Both the position numbers and the translations under genes were made by a program. A stretch of DNA of 13,287 nucleotides from Candidatus Cloacimonadota bacterium (lineage in GTDB: Bacteria > Cloacimonadota > Cloacimonadia > Cloacimonadales > JAIOQZ01): assembly GCA_021106755.1 (NCBI GenBank), contig JAIOTM010000109.1, forward strand, positions 1 to 13,287, given 5' to 3'. This document shows, in pieces, positions 1 through 5,865 of this stretch. The notes under the pieces are model-generated. The model was not told the DNA's origin. It saw nothing but the letters and a program-made list of their open reading frames with translations, and ran no database searches. Position 1 is the first letter of the stretch. Every line of letters begins with the position of its first letter.

Positions 1-65
1 ATCAGCAATGTTTTCAGGCTGAGTTGGAAGTCTTTCTTAAGCGTTCCGATAACCTTATTCATCAT
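1..65 (-). CDS. Start of probable ABC-2 transporter permease (partial)
   Basis: Only the first 21 codons are in the window, beginning MMNKVIGTLKKDF. They sit immediately after the ABC ATPase, and the first ATG overlaps the ATPase stop (ATGATGAATAA, 65-55). An AGGAGGT ribosome site lies at 67-73; the second ATG (62) is better spaced from it (4 nt) than the first (1 nt), so the start may be 62. In GntR-ABC operons of the YtrA type the gene after the ATPase is normally a multi-pass ABC-2 permease. The basic, amphipathic N-terminus (KVIGTLKKDFQLSLK) fits such a protein just before its first membrane helix. The identity rests on position and family habit; no transmembrane segment is visible yet. 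Confidence 0.6.
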   Translation of the reverse strand, partial: MMNKVIGTLKKDFQLSLKTLL

Positions 66-900
66 AACCTCCTAATTCAGCAACGAACAGGTCGGAGAGC
101 GTTGGACGCGAAATTTGTGCTCCTTCAATTTCGGAGCCGGCTTTTACAAGTCCGTGTATCTGTCCAAGCGTAGTAGTAACAAGCCGCGGATTCAACTGCA
201 AAAACTGCTCCCGCTTATCAACAGGTACGCTGATGGCTTGGTATTTATCCTTGAGAGACTCTACTTCTTCGTACAGGAGCAGTCTTCCTTCATGGATAAA
301 CATTATGTCCTGAAGAATATGCTCTACTTCTTCCACCTGATGAGTGGAGATAACGATAGTTTTATTTTCGTCATAGAACTCGCCGAGAATAGTATTGAAA
401 AATTCCTTACGGAAAACTATATCCAGACCGAGGGTTGGTTCATCAAGGAGCAGAAGCTCAACATCAAGAGAAAGCGTCAGAAGCAGATAAAGCTTGGTTT
501 TCATCCCTTTTGAAAGACTTTTTACTTTCATGGCGGGGTCCAGCTTGCTTTTTACAAGCAGGTTGGTTGCGGTTGATTCCTTCCACGAAGCATTTATAGA
601 CGCCACATAATCCATGGTCTGTTTAATCGTAAGACGATCATCAAGTCCATTTACATCGGGGATAAACGCGACTTTGTTGAAGATTTTGTGGTCGCTGTGA
701 TGCAGTTTTTCTCCACTATAAAGGATTTCTCCTTTGTAGTTGAGAAAACCCAGAATAGAGCGCATCAAGGTGGATTTACCAGCTCCATTTTTACCGAGTA
801 ATCCGATTATTCGACCACGGGGCATAGTAAGACTTACATCATCAAGTGCTTTCAGCTTACCATAATACTTGGTGAGATTCTTAATTTCCAGTAGATTCAT
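55..900 (-). CDS. ABC transporter ATP-binding protein (YtrB/EcsA type)
   Basis: A 281-aa cytoplasmic ATPase subunit that would power a partner permease. Visible motifs: Walker A GKNGAGKST (36-44), signature LSKGM (129-133), Walker B LLLLDEP (149-155), D-loop GLD (158-160) and switch His-187 in STH. The usual Q-loop glutamine is not obvious; the matching stretch reads FIPDVNG (79-85), a common variation in single-domain ABC-2 exporters. The open frame runs 40 codons further upstream, but ATG at 900 is the likely start because AAGGAGGC lies 4 nt before it and homology begins there (MNLLEIKNLTKYYG). It overlaps the end of the gntR gene by 20 bp and its own stop overlaps the next start, so the three genes are translationally coupled. 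Substrate unknown. The GntR neighbour suggests an antibiotic- or envelope-stress-responsive exporter; that is inference. Confidence 0.93.
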   Translation of the reverse strand: MNLLEIKNLTKYYGKLKALDDVSLTMPRGRIIGLLGKNGAGKSTLMRSILGFLNYKGEILYSGEKLHHSDHKIFNKVAFIPDVNGLDDRLTIKQTMDYVASINASWKESTATNLLVKSKLDPAMKVKSLSKGMKTKLYLLLTLSLDVELLLLDEPTLGLDIVFRKEFFNTILGEFYDENKTIVISTHQVEEVEHILQDIMFIHEGRLLLYEEVESLKDKYQAISVPVDKREQFLQLNPRLVTTTLGQIHGLVKAGSEIEGAQISRPTLSDLFVAELGGYDE

Positions 901-1273
901 TGATGCCTCCTTCGTGATACACAGCTTCAATTGTTGCAATAAGTTCCTTTTTTGATAATCCCAGCGTTTTTCCCTTGCGGATAGTCTGCCGGAGTTCGAT
1001 ATTGCGGTATGTATCTTCAAGCTTTTTGCGTAAAAGCTCTATAGCCTCTTTTTCGACAAAGAAACCAATTCCACGCTTTTTGTAGATTACGCCCTCTGTC
1101 TGAAGTTCGTTGAAAGCGTTAGCTACTGTTTGCGGATTCAGCTGATACTGCCGCGATAGTGTCCTGATACTCGGAAGCATTTCATCCGGCGTAACAGACC
1201 CGGACAAAATTGCCCGCTCGATTTCATCCCGTAACTGGAGATAAATCGGGATATTCTCCTTAAACTGTTTCAT
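881..1273 (-). CDS. GntR-family transcriptional regulator, YtrA subfamily
   Basis: A 130-aa DNA-binding regulator. Residues 10-73 form the GntR winged helix: IYLQLRDEIERAILSG, then LPSIRTLSRQYQLNPQTV as the helix-turn-helix and GVIYKKRGIGFFV as the wing. The remaining 55 or so residues are a short helical tail (LLRKKLEDTYRNIEL). That size marks the YtrA subfamily, which lacks a large ligand domain and usually regulates its own ABC operon. ATG at 1273 is chosen over the ATG 21 bp upstream because an AGGGAGGT ribosome site precedes it by 4 nt. Its end overlaps the ABC ATPase start. The 21-bp inverted repeat at 1318-1338 is a good candidate for its own operator. The effector is unknown. Confidence 0.92.
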   Translation of the reverse strand: MKQFKENIPIYLQLRDEIERAILSGSVTPDEMLPSIRTLSRQYQLNPQTVANAFNELQTEGVIYKKRGIGFFVEKEAIELLRKKLEDTYRNIELRQTIRKGKTLGLSKKELIATIEAVYHEGGINESTGN

Positions 1274-1293
1274 TGATACCTCCCTTGGTATCA
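1274..1293 (-). promoter_or_regulatory. Hairpin enclosing the gntR ribosome binding site
   Basis: TGATACC and GGTATCA form a perfect 7-bp inverted repeat around a 6-nt loop, directly before the gntR ATG (1273). On the minus strand the loop and part of the stem hold the AGGGAGG Shine-Dalgarno sequence, so folding in mRNA would partly hide it. It could equally be a DNA operator half-site pair for the regulator. Only the sequence symmetry is observed; the function is inferred. Confidence 0.5.
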
Positions 1294-1317
1294 CCGTCTC
1301 TGTAATTTTTCAATAAA

Positions 1318-1368
1318 GACCATCATGGTGTCATGGTCTATCAGTACACCAACATACTAATCCGTCAA
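1318..1368 (-). promoter_or_regulatory. Candidate promoter and operator of the gntR-ABC operon
   Basis: Reading the minus strand, TTGACG (1368-1363) could be a -35 box, followed at 16-17 bp by a weak TACTGAT -10 region (about 1346-1340) with a TG upstream. Just after it, arms GACCAT (1318-1323) and ATGGTC (1333-1338) form an inverted repeat with a 9-bp centre across the expected transcription start. That is the usual place for a GntR autorepressor site. The -10 match is poor, so the promoter call is tentative; the inverted repeat is clear. Confidence 0.45.
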
Positions 1369-1662
1369 GCAAAAAATGCAAATTTCTTTTAGGGGGAATT
1401 GGGAAGAAAAGGGATAAGGTGTTAGAATATATGTGGATAAATGGGTGAGGATGGGGGGGTGTTTTAGGGGGGTTATCTAGGGATATCAAAAACCAATAGA
1501 GAAGCAAGAAGTTCACGGTTTTTATCAACCTTACTTTCAAGGACAAATCGAAATTTTGTTGAAGTTTGTATGAAACATAACAGCTCTTTAAAACTATTAT
1601 AGACACAGGCATTACTAAAAAACAATAGAATAAATATGGTTCTTCTTCAACTAATGAATTGA
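1369..1662. other. Intergenic stretch with guanine runs; no gene seen
   Basis: Part of the 527-bp gap between gntR and the 318-aa gene. The only striking content is a set of G runs on the plus strand from 1392 to 1482, described separately. The open frame on the opposite strand (1331-1612) is proline-rich only because of those G runs, has no ribosome site and is not called as a gene. No terminator or RNA gene was recognised. Confidence 0.5.
1443..1482 (+). other. Potential G-quadruplex-forming sequence
   Basis: Four G runs (GGG 1443-1445, seven G 1453-1459, six G 1467-1472, GGG 1480-1482) are separated by three loops of exactly 7 nt, which satisfies the common G3+N1-7 quadruplex rule. Further G runs occur just upstream (1392-1396, 1401-1403, 1411-1413). 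The surroundings are A+T-rich, so the runs stand out. Folding has not been tested. Confidence 0.55.
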
Positions 1663-1772
1663 TGGTATAATGGAAGAAAATTATTGATGCTTACAAGCAA
1701 AATATGATAATTTTTTAAGTTGACAGAAGAATCTTACATATGCATGTTTACATTCATGTATTAGGATATAAT
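1663..1772 (+). promoter_or_regulatory. Candidate promoters for the 318-aa gene
   Basis: Two perfect TATAAT hexamers occur upstream of the gene. The first (1666-1671) has an extended -10 TGG (1663-1665) but only a weak -35, TTCTTC (1643-1648), at 17 bp. The second (1767-1772) lies 28 bp before the ATG without a well-placed -35. A consensus TTGACA at 1720-1725 has no matching -10 at 16-18 bp. In an A+T-rich region some of these will be chance. Confidence 0.4.
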
Positions 1773-1800
1773 AATCAGTATTAATAGGAAAGGTTTTGTT

Positions 1801-2757
1801 ATGAAATTAAAGCTACGTATCATATTAGTTCTCTTTTTTATTGTACTAATTGGGCTTATTATACTACAATATAGAGTTAGTGAGAGAAATAGTAAGTTTG
1901 ATGCTCTAGACTACATAAACGGATTTTCAACTTTGGCAATTGCGATATTGACAGTATTTTACGTTTGCACAACTTCAAATCAACTTGATATTATGTCGAA
2001 GCAATTAAATGAAATGAAAAAAGATAGAGAATTACAAAATCAACCTCTACCATGGTTACAAAATATACATATAGAAATTGAGGCTCCACGATTTTATTTT
2101 TTCCCTCCCAAAAACAGATATTGCTTTCAATCAAGATATTGGGCATTTATCAAAATTATAAATTTTTCAGAATGTCCTGCTATCTCAATAGATATATTTT
2201 GCAGAATCGTAATTAAATTGCATAATGGTGAAGAAGAAACACTTGTATCCCCTGCTAAAGGAATAGATGTTCTTGCCGGAAATGCAGAATATCCTCAAGT
2301 CGAAAGTAATAGAAAAAACAGTTTTCTTTTTGCTTCCGATTCAAAGGGCAGTTTATTCAATTTACTCAGGGATACACAAGAAATGCCTGAATTGCACGTT
2401 AACATTATGTACAAAAATGTTTTAGGTGGTTGTTTTATGATTGAAAAGAAATATTATTTATTGTATCCTAAAAATCACGAATCACTTATTAATCATTGGC
2501 ATACAGATATTGTATCATTTCCAACAAAAGAGAAAAAGAGATTGGAAAACCTACTTTTTCTGAAGAAAGAAAATCCATCAAAAGAGCAAAAAGAATTTAA
2601 TGAAATCAAGAATTCTTATAATTATACTGAAAAATCCATCTCAATACTTGCTATACCCATTGAAGGTGCGTTAAATGTAATGCCATTAAGTACAGAGGAA
2701 TACGACAAAATTAAAAATCTAATTCCATATCAATATTTTAAAAAGAGTTGGGCTTAA
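1801..2757 (+). CDS. Uncharacterised membrane-anchored protein, 318 aa
   Basis: Not recognised as a named family. The N-terminus has two membrane segments (about 7-24, RIILVLFFIVLIGLII, and about 42-56, FSTLAIAILTVFYVC), followed by a short coiled-coil-like stretch (LDIMSKQLNEMKKDRELQNQ, about 62-81). The remaining ~235 residues look soluble, with mixed strands, aromatic clusters and no catalytic motif. The general plan of two helices followed by a QLNEMKKDRELQNQPLP-type linker is one often seen in bacterial hypothetical proteins. AAGG-type ribosome site about 8-14 nt before the ATG. The gene is strongly A+T-rich compared with galE, gmd and flhF, suggesting transfer. Its last codons lie in a run of five A; an alternative frame stays open through 2857 (see findings), so the C-terminus may be frameshifted. 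Confidence 0.75.
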   Translation: MKLKLRIILVLFFIVLIGLIILQYRVSERNSKFDALDYINGFSTLAIAILTVFYVCTTSNQLDIMSKQLNEMKKDRELQNQPLPWLQNIHIEIEAPRFYFFPPKNRYCFQSRYWAFIKIINFSECPAISIDIFCRIVIKLHNGEEETLVSPAKGIDVLAGNAEYPQVESNRKNSFLFASDSKGSLFNLLRDTQEMPELHVNIMYKNVLGGCFMIEKKYYLLYPKNHESLINHWHTDIVSFPTKEKKRLENLLFLKKENPSKEQKEFNEIKNSYNYTEKSISILAIPIEGALNVMPLSTEEYDKIKNLIPYQYFKKSWA

Positions 2758-2852
2758 TCCATCTGAAAAATCAAAATATCTACGAAGCGAATCTGGCCGT
2801 ATTGTTCGGAAAGACATAAAGGTTGAGACTCTAAGACATAGAGCGAAAAAAA

Positions 2853-2869
2853 TGAACTAAGGAGGTTCA
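2853..2869 (+). promoter_or_regulatory. Ribosome site of the 115-aa gene within a short hairpin
   Basis: AAGGAGGT (2859-2866) ends 4 nt before the ATG. TGAAC (2853-2857) and GTTCA (2865-2869) could pair, leaving the Shine-Dalgarno in a 7-nt loop. The 5-bp stem is weak and may be chance; the ribosome site itself is secure and fixes the start at 2871. Confidence 0.4.
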
Positions 2870-2870
2870 A

Positions 2871-3218
2871 ATGGATAAGTTAGTAAATAAGATAGTAGCT
2901 CTTGGTGTACCGGGATTGGTTCTATTAATTGTTATAAGTACAACCGGCTATGTCGGTGCAGTAGCAATTACGGCAACATTGGCGTTGTTAGGAGGTCCTT
3001 TTGGTATGCTAGGTGGTTTAGCCGCACTGGGGTTTATGGTTTTAATTGCAAATGGGATATCTAAATTTGGATTTGAAAGAATCTTTATTGCTGTGGTGAA
3101 AAATCTGTATGATAAGGGGGAGTCTATTGAATCAATAAGAGATAAAATAAAGAAATATCCTCTGTCTAAGGAATTAAAGGCAACCTTACTTGCTACATTA
3201 GAGAAATATAGAAAGTAA
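2871..3218 (+). CDS. Small glycine-rich membrane protein of unknown function, 115 aa
   Basis: Residues about 12-63 are almost entirely hydrophobic and rich in Gly and Ala: a first helix (VPGLVLLIVISTTGYVG, running on to about 40), a GGPFGMLGGL turn (41-50) and a second helix to about 61. This is a membrane hairpin. The C-terminal ~50 residues are charged and helical (LYDKGESIESIRDKIKKYPLSKELK). The start is firm, given an AAGGAGGT site 4 nt upstream. It follows the 318-aa gene by 113 bp on the same strand with no obvious promoter between, so the two may be cotranscribed. The Gly-rich hairpin could suit a pore-forming, holin-like or adaptor role, but no family assignment can be made and none is claimed. 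Confidence 0.75.
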   Translation: MDKLVNKIVALGVPGLVLLIVISTTGYVGAVAITATLALLGGPFGMLGGLAALGFMVLIANGISKFGFERIFIAVVKNLYDKGESIESIRDKIKKYPLSKELKATLLATLEKYRK

Positions 3219-3513
3219 CAGTTTGAACGAAAGTCATTTGTGATTCAATACTACCGAACATACCGGAAAAGCATTGAGCTACTATAGTCGAACCTGAAAA
3301 ATCGGATTTTGAGCTAAATTATTTTTAGATTCATTTCTGATAATTCAATGAAGCTGAGTTTTTTTAGTAAAACGGCGAAAAAGTACACATTTTTAAGCAA
3401 CTTTTGCTGTAATTTGTTGAAAACAAAAAAAATAGAGGGACTGTAAAAAAGATTATGCAAACTCCCGAATAACAGCCTATAAAAGGTGAAATGAATCTGG
3501 TTGCAGAATCTGC
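3219..3513. other. A+T-rich intergenic stretch with one copy of the 21-bp repeat
   Basis: The gap between the 115-aa and 104-aa genes (351 bp in full) contains the first copy of a 21-bp direct repeat (3252-3272) and T/A homopolymers. A 68-codon minus-strand frame (3314-3520) has no ribosome site and low-complexity composition, so it is not called. A weak hairpin (TTCATT...AATGAA near 3330-3350) followed after a few bases by a T run could be a poor terminator for the 115-aa gene, but is not strong enough to annotate. Confidence 0.5.
3252..3272 (+). repeat. 21-bp direct repeat, copy 1
   Basis: Identical over 21 bp to 5791-5811, beginning TACCGAACATACCGG. Four more upstream bases (CAAT) also match after a 2-bp mismatch. 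This copy lies in non-coding DNA, while copy 2 lies inside a phage tape-measure fragment, so copy 1 is probably a scrap of that gene or a recombination footprint. Confidence 0.85.
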
Positions 3514-3541
3514 TTGACAAAATAAAAATGAATACTCAAAT
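3514..3541 (+). promoter_or_regulatory. Candidate promoter of the 104-aa gene
   Basis: A consensus -35 TTGACA (3514-3519) is followed after 16 bp by TCAAAT (3536-3541), which matches the -10 consensus at four of six positions. The start codon is about 30 bp further on. The -35 is perfect and the -10 is weak. Confidence 0.4.
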
Positions 3542-3569
3542 TCTATTCTATAAGTTTCAGGGAGGTTAG

Positions 3570-3884
3570 ATGTATTTACTTTTCTTGTTATTGCGACCTG
3601 CTATTCTGTGGATGATTTTGTATTATATAGTTGGAATTGATAGAGTTCCAAATTTTCGTCCATTTTTCTTAGTTTATCTGTTAGCTTCAGTTGGGACAGG
3701 ATTTCTCACCATCAATTTTGGATGGTATGCACTGATTCCCAATTTTATTATTTTTGCAGGATTATTAACTCTGATTTACCAGATTGAATTCCTGAAAACA
3801 TTGCTTTCCGTTGTTATATTCTTCTGTATCTCGGTTGGTATTGAGTTGATACTGAAAATCCTTGGGGTTAAACAGCTATGTTGA
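3570..3884 (+). CDS. Small integral membrane protein of unknown function, 104 aa
   Basis: Nearly all hydrophobic, with about four predicted membrane segments (roughly residues 3-22, 32-50, 52-70 and 76-97) and short charged turns. The start is supported by AGGGAGGT (3559-3566) 3 nt before the ATG and by a TTGACA box upstream. No motif links it to a known family. It runs head-on into the phage hub-like gene, their stop codons overlapping at 3876-3884. It sits in the same accessory region as two other small membrane genes; a role in a phage or defence context is possible but is only suggested by position. Confidence 0.65.
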   Translation: MYLLFLLLRPAILWMILYYIVGIDRVPNFRPFFLVYLLASVGTGFLTINFGWYALIPNFIIFAGLLTLIYQIEFLKTLLSVVIFFCISVGIELILKILGVKQLC

Positions 3885-5123
3885 GTTACCAATCAGGCAA
3901 CCAAGACTTGAAACGTCTGGTTTTGAGCGATTCAGTCGCTTCCGTTTGAACTCAATAATATCCGCATTATCAATCGAAATAAGGGTATTAGATGAGTCGT
4001 TTTTGTTAACTAATCGGAGTTGACCACTGGCAATTGAAACAATCGTCAGATTGTGAAGAAGCAGAGCGGCTTTTAGTACTTTCAGCTTTTCGATTGGCTC
4101 GTTGCCACCTTCATATAGTCCTTTTGGATAAATGTTTGCAGGGATTGCATTGCCTGAAAATGTAACCGACTTATGAGCAGAAGCAGTTGCGTATTCAAGG
4201 TCATCGTCATCTAACGAGAATGAGTAAGTGTTTCCTGCATGTGCAAAAACGTTTGAATATCCGCTGTAGTAAGGCATATAGGCACCTGCTATTTCATTTC
4301 TCCAGGCATTCATTTCATCCGAATGCGATACTCCATATTCGTCAGAAACTTCATCGATAAAGGCATTTTCATCTTCGACAAAACCAATGTTATTGTAGAA
4401 GCGGAATGTCTTTCCATAAACTCTGCATTTGACTGTCAAAGGAGGATTTGCAGAGTGTTTGTAAGCTCGTAGGTAAACTCGAAATTCAGGTATGACATCT
4501 TCTGAAAATCTATTGGAATAACGGAATCCGTAAACACAATACGGTGTTCCATAATAGCGGAATTTGCTCATTACATCATCTCGCCAGTTCAAAGTAAGTA
4601 TATCCAAATCGGTTACTTGAACACTCTGCGGAGTATAGTTGAACCAGTTCATTGGAATTGTGATTTCATTGTTCAAGGCAAGCTCAACTCCCTGCGACAT
4701 ATAACGGAAGCAAAAATCAGCACTGTATCCTGAATGGAGAGAATAAAGCATCTTATCATCTTGGAACTTGGAAAACAATCTCAAGTAATCATAGCAAGTG
4801 AAGCTAACAATATCCGTTTTAGCATTATAGCTCACGAATGAAGTGTCGATAATCCCATGAAAGATTAGCTGATTGTTTTCATATAAACGAACCATAAAAT
4901 GAGATATGTAACGGATAAACTCGTTATCACCAGAAAGAATATTTGTCTCAATCCAGTCGTCTTTAAAGCATTCAAAACCAACCCGTCTAGGTTCTTTCGC
5001 AAAGTAATTTGAACCGGCAATCTTATCAGCATTCATGCGGATGTTATCAAGACCATCAGTTAGAGCAATCGAGTGCAAAACAGAGTAGCTGAAACGGTCT
5101 ACAAAATCAACTCGGTAAATCAT
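3876..5123 (-). CDS. Phage tail protein, baseplate/tail-hub-like, 415 aa
   Basis: The protein begins MIYRVDFVDRFSYSVLH and contains stretches typical of the tail-tip or hub protein encoded after the tape-measure gene in long-tailed phages: VRLYENNQLIFHGIID (about 78-93) followed by DIVSFTCYDYLRLFSKF (about 102-118). Such proteins carry the baseplate at the end of the tail. The start overlaps the tape-measure stop (ATGA, 5120-5123), with a GGAG site (5130-5133) 6 nt upstream, so the two genes keep the original phage order and spacing. It stops within what looks like an ongoing conserved region (EFKRKRLNRSKPDVSSLG), right where the opposing 104-aa gene ends, so the C-terminus is probably cut short. 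No other tail, head or lysis genes follow. Confidence 0.6.
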   Translation of the reverse strand: MIYRVDFVDRFSYSVLHSIALTDGLDNIRMNADKIAGSNYFAKEPRRVGFECFKDDWIETNILSGDNEFIRYISHFMVRLYENNQLIFHGIIDTSFVSYNAKTDIVSFTCYDYLRLFSKFQDDKMLYSLHSGYSADFCFRYMSQGVELALNNEITIPMNWFNYTPQSVQVTDLDILTLNWRDDVMSKFRYYGTPYCVYGFRYSNRFSEDVIPEFRVYLRAYKHSANPPLTVKCRVYGKTFRFYNNIGFVEDENAFIDEVSDEYGVSHSDEMNAWRNEIAGAYMPYYSGYSNVFAHAGNTYSFSLDDDDLEYATASAHKSVTFSGNAIPANIYPKGLYEGGNEPIEKLKVLKAALLLHNLTIVSIASGQLRLVNKNDSSNTLISIDNADIIEFKRKRLNRSKPDVSSLGCLIGNST

Positions 5124-5800
5124 AAATCGCTCCGAATGATAGTGCCTTCATCGGATTTCTCACTCACTATTACAGGGTCAGCCAAACCAACAATTCCATT
5201 GGCAGAAATGTGATTGTGAACACTCATTTCCTTATCTCGCAGTTCAGATCTAAGCAGTTTATTCTCTGAAATCAAATCGTCCATTTTACCTATTAATAAG
5301 GAAAGACTATTACCTGATTGAACAAGTCCACCTGAAGCAAAACTGCTACCAGCAGTTACCGGTACTGGAATATTTGGAACAGCCATCTTCGATAGGGTAT
5401 TTCTAACTGTTTCTAGAGGTGCATAGTTTATGAAATGAAAGAACTTGGAGCCAAGCTCTCTAACTCTCTGCTTCCGAGTGATATACTCATCACCTTCAGC
5501 TTCTATAATGATACCCCCACCCGAATGACTTGCTCCGACCAGAAGCCCACCTTGAGCCGCTTCCTGGTACTTTTGCTTGGAAATCATGCTCACATTTGCC
5601 ATGCCTGCTGCAATCGCTACTGCTGCAGCCGCTACAATAGCAAACCCGGGTCCTATCACAGATAGTCCGACCATCGATTTGTATGCTCCAACTGCCGATG
5701 AATAAGTATCGACCATTGCCTGAGCCATCGCCATTGCTTTCCATGTTTTGAATCCTTTCTTGCCAAATGCTTGAGCAGCTCTTGCAATGTTACCGAACAT
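5120..5800 (-). CDS. C-terminal fragment of a phage tail tape-measure protein
   Basis: Tape-measure proteins set tail length and are usually 600 aa or longer; this frame has 226. It matches the typical C-terminal end: NIARAAQAFGKKGFKTWKAMA, then AQAMVDTYSSAVGAYKS, the hydrophobic Ala/Gly segment VIGPGFAIVAAAAVAIAAGMANV (about 48-70), then GGLLVGASHSGGGIIIEAEGDE (84-105) and a coiled coil (LLIGKMDDLISENKLLRSEL, about 168-187). The first ATG has no ribosome site, and homologous-looking sequence continues upstream in another frame, so this is a remnant rather than an intact gene. It is coupled to the hub-like gene by an ATGA overlap. The second copy of the 21-bp repeat covers its first codons. 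Confidence 0.7.
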   Translation of the reverse strand: MFGNIARAAQAFGKKGFKTWKAMAMAQAMVDTYSSAVGAYKSMVGLSVIGPGFAIVAAAAVAIAAGMANVSMISKQKYQEAAQGGLLVGASHSGGGIIIEAEGDEYITRKQRVRELGSKFFHFINYAPLETVRNTLSKMAVPNIPVPVTAGSSFASGGLVQSGNSLSLLIGKMDDLISENKLLRSELRDKEMSVHNHISANGIVGLADPVIVSEKSDEGTIIRSDL

Positions 5801-5811
5801 ACCGGAAAAGC
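5791..5811 (+). repeat. 21-bp direct repeat, copy 2
   Basis: Identical to 3252-3272 over 21 bp. Read on the minus strand it encodes the F-S-G-M-F-G part of the tape-measure fragment and includes the T run where that reading frame breaks. The two copies are 2539 bp apart and enclose the 104-aa membrane gene and both phage tail genes. Confidence 0.85.
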
Positions 5812-5865
5812 CTGTTTATTCAAAGCTCTCTGACGAATAGCCATGTTGGCAACAATATTGCTTAA
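5801..5865 (-). pseudogene. Frameshifted upstream remnant of the tape-measure gene
   Basis: In the other minus-strand frame this stretch reads SNIVANMAIRQRALNKQAF, which resembles the helical segment that normally precedes the part preserved downstream. Adding one T to the TTTT run at about 5805-5808 would join it in frame (NKQAF-SGMFGN). The upstream limit is the TAG that ends the thioredoxin-fold gene (5866-5868), in the same frame, so the junction between the phage remnant and that gene lies at or near 5866. Confidence 0.45.

Noticed and set aside
1331..1612. 93-codon minus-strand open frame rich in proline
   Set aside because: The proline and histidine content comes from the G runs on the other strand, there is no ribosome site, and no domain is visible.
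2735..2757. Programmed -1 frameshift at TTTAAAA near the end of the 318-aa gene
   Set aside because: The heptamer is not aligned with the zero frame as X-XXY-YYZ requires, and the longer continuing frame is +1, so classical -1 slippage does not explain it.
3314..3520. 68-codon minus-strand open frame
   Set aside because: Low-complexity Phe/Leu/Lys composition from A/T runs, no ribosome site, and it overlaps the likely promoter of the 104-aa gene.
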